A stretch of 53,205 nucleotides of DNA, from NCBI GenBank assembly GCA_946885735.1, contig CAMPGW010000009.1, forward strand, positions 1 through 53,205, written 5' to 3'. Below are positions 52,956-53,205 of the stretch, piece by piece. Positions within the stretch are counted from its first letter, which is position 1. Each line of letters opens with the position of its first letter. Under the pieces are notes generated by a model, which saw only the letters and a list, made by a program, of their open reading frames with translations, did no database searches and was not told the DNA's origin. The position numbers and the translations under genes are program-made. This DNA is from an uncultured Gammaproteobacteria bacterium (lineage in GTDB: Bacteria; Pseudomonadota; Gammaproteobacteria; Xanthomonadales; Xanthomonadaceae).

Positions 52956-53205
52956 ATGGACGCTTGCGAAATCCCCGGCATCGGCCTGCGCGTGGCGCCG
53001 GACCAGGTGCCCGGCCCCGCGGCGGACGTGGCGCCGGCCGACGACCGCGGCGAGGCCATCCTCGGCGGCGGTTGCTTCTGGTGCACCGAGGCGGTGTTTC
53101 GCCGCCTGCAGGGCGTGCGTGACGTGCAGCCGGGCTACGCCGGCGGCGCAGCCGACACCGCCAACTACAAGGCCGTGTGCAGCGGCCGCACCGGCCATGC
53201 CGAGG
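52956..53205 (+). CDS. msrA: Peptide-methionine (S)-S-oxide reductase, truncated by the window end
   Basis: Reduces methionine-S-sulfoxide in proteins. The visible 83 residues start with a 33-residue extension and then [20 protein letters not shown], which contains the catalytic Cys (GCFWCTE) of MsrA, followed by PGYAGG and GRTGHAE, both family signatures. The gene runs off the right edge with no stop. GGAGAA lies 6 bases before the ATG, and TATCCT at 52908-52913 is a possible -10. The extension before GGCFWC resembles that in longer MsrA forms. Confidence 0.93.
   Translation, partial: MDACEIPGIGLRVAPDQVPGPAADVAPADDRGEAILGGGCFWCTEAVFRRLQGVRDVQPGYAGGAADTANYKAVCSGRTGHAE

Noticed and set aside
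1..53205. tRNA, rRNA, CRISPR, phage or IS elements
   Set aside because: No cloverleaf-like segments, regular direct repeats with spacers, or transposase/integrase motifs were seen on reading both strands.

Overview
This is a very GC-rich, tightly packed bacterial chromosome segment. It holds about 52 protein genes, no tRNA or rRNA gene, no CRISPR array, and no recognisable transposase, integrase or prophage gene. The gene neighbourhoods (pcnB-folK-panBC-pgi; nnr-tsaE-amiC-mutL; metG next to an rnfB-like gene and apbC-dcd; rpoE-rseA-mucB-mucD-lepA-lepB-DUF4845-rnc-era-recO; nagZ-hpt-methylthioinosine phosphorylase) point to a gammaproteobacterium of the Xanthomonadales/Lysobacterales, most likely Lysobacteraceae (Lysobacter/Luteimonas/Arenimonas-like). 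The species cannot be named from this evidence. No gene-free stretch exceeds 300 bases; the longest gaps are 42708-42914 (palindromic repeat), 29660-29851 (candidate sigma-E promoter), 25937-26095 and 47234-47389.

Layout. 1-3555: RNA polyadenylation (pcnB, 5' end outside the window), folate (folK) and pantothenate (panB, panC) genes; panD is not in its expected place before pgi. 3611-8169: pgi, convergent queG, then nnr and tsaE, with queG and nnr separated by 20 bp holding overlapping opposed -10 boxes. 8255-13466: amiC, mutL with the endonuclease motif, and two cell-envelope proteins. 13445-16590 (minus): metG, a membrane protein and an orphan RnfB-type ferredoxin. 16695-23394: apbC, dcd, an RDD membrane protein, HIT and dienelactone-hydrolase proteins (minus), rimO and an ABC exporter. 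23396-25936 (minus): a membrane protein, greB and a HerA-like ATPase. 26096-29659: an MltD-like transglycosylase and, convergently, a fatty-acid oxidation multienzyme protein.

29852-39265 is the envelope-stress and essential block: sigma-E, its anti-sigma RseA, the modulator MucB and the protease MucD/DegP, followed by LepA, signal peptidase I, DUF4845, RNase III, Era and RecO. 39253-42707 has a divergent receiver-HPt protein and a YdbH-like intermembrane protein with a DUF1318 (YdbL-like) lipoprotein, a candidate lipid-bridge system. 42915-46651: rlmD, then nagZ, hpt and an S-methyl-5'-thioinosine phosphorylase, which would link wall recycling and purine/methylthio salvage. 46760-53205: a cold-shock gene with a clear promoter and terminator, a 65-residue membrane protein, photolyase, pirin, a cytochrome b/molybdopterin oxidoreductase pair, a wax ester synthase/DGAT and a truncated msrA.

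Most of the window is conserved core genome. The observations most worth testing are a set of promoters that appear to give leaderless mRNAs (queG/nnr, metG, amiC, the ydbH-like gene), the merged YnbE/YdbL-like lipoprotein beside ydbH, and the orphan RnfB unit behind metG.
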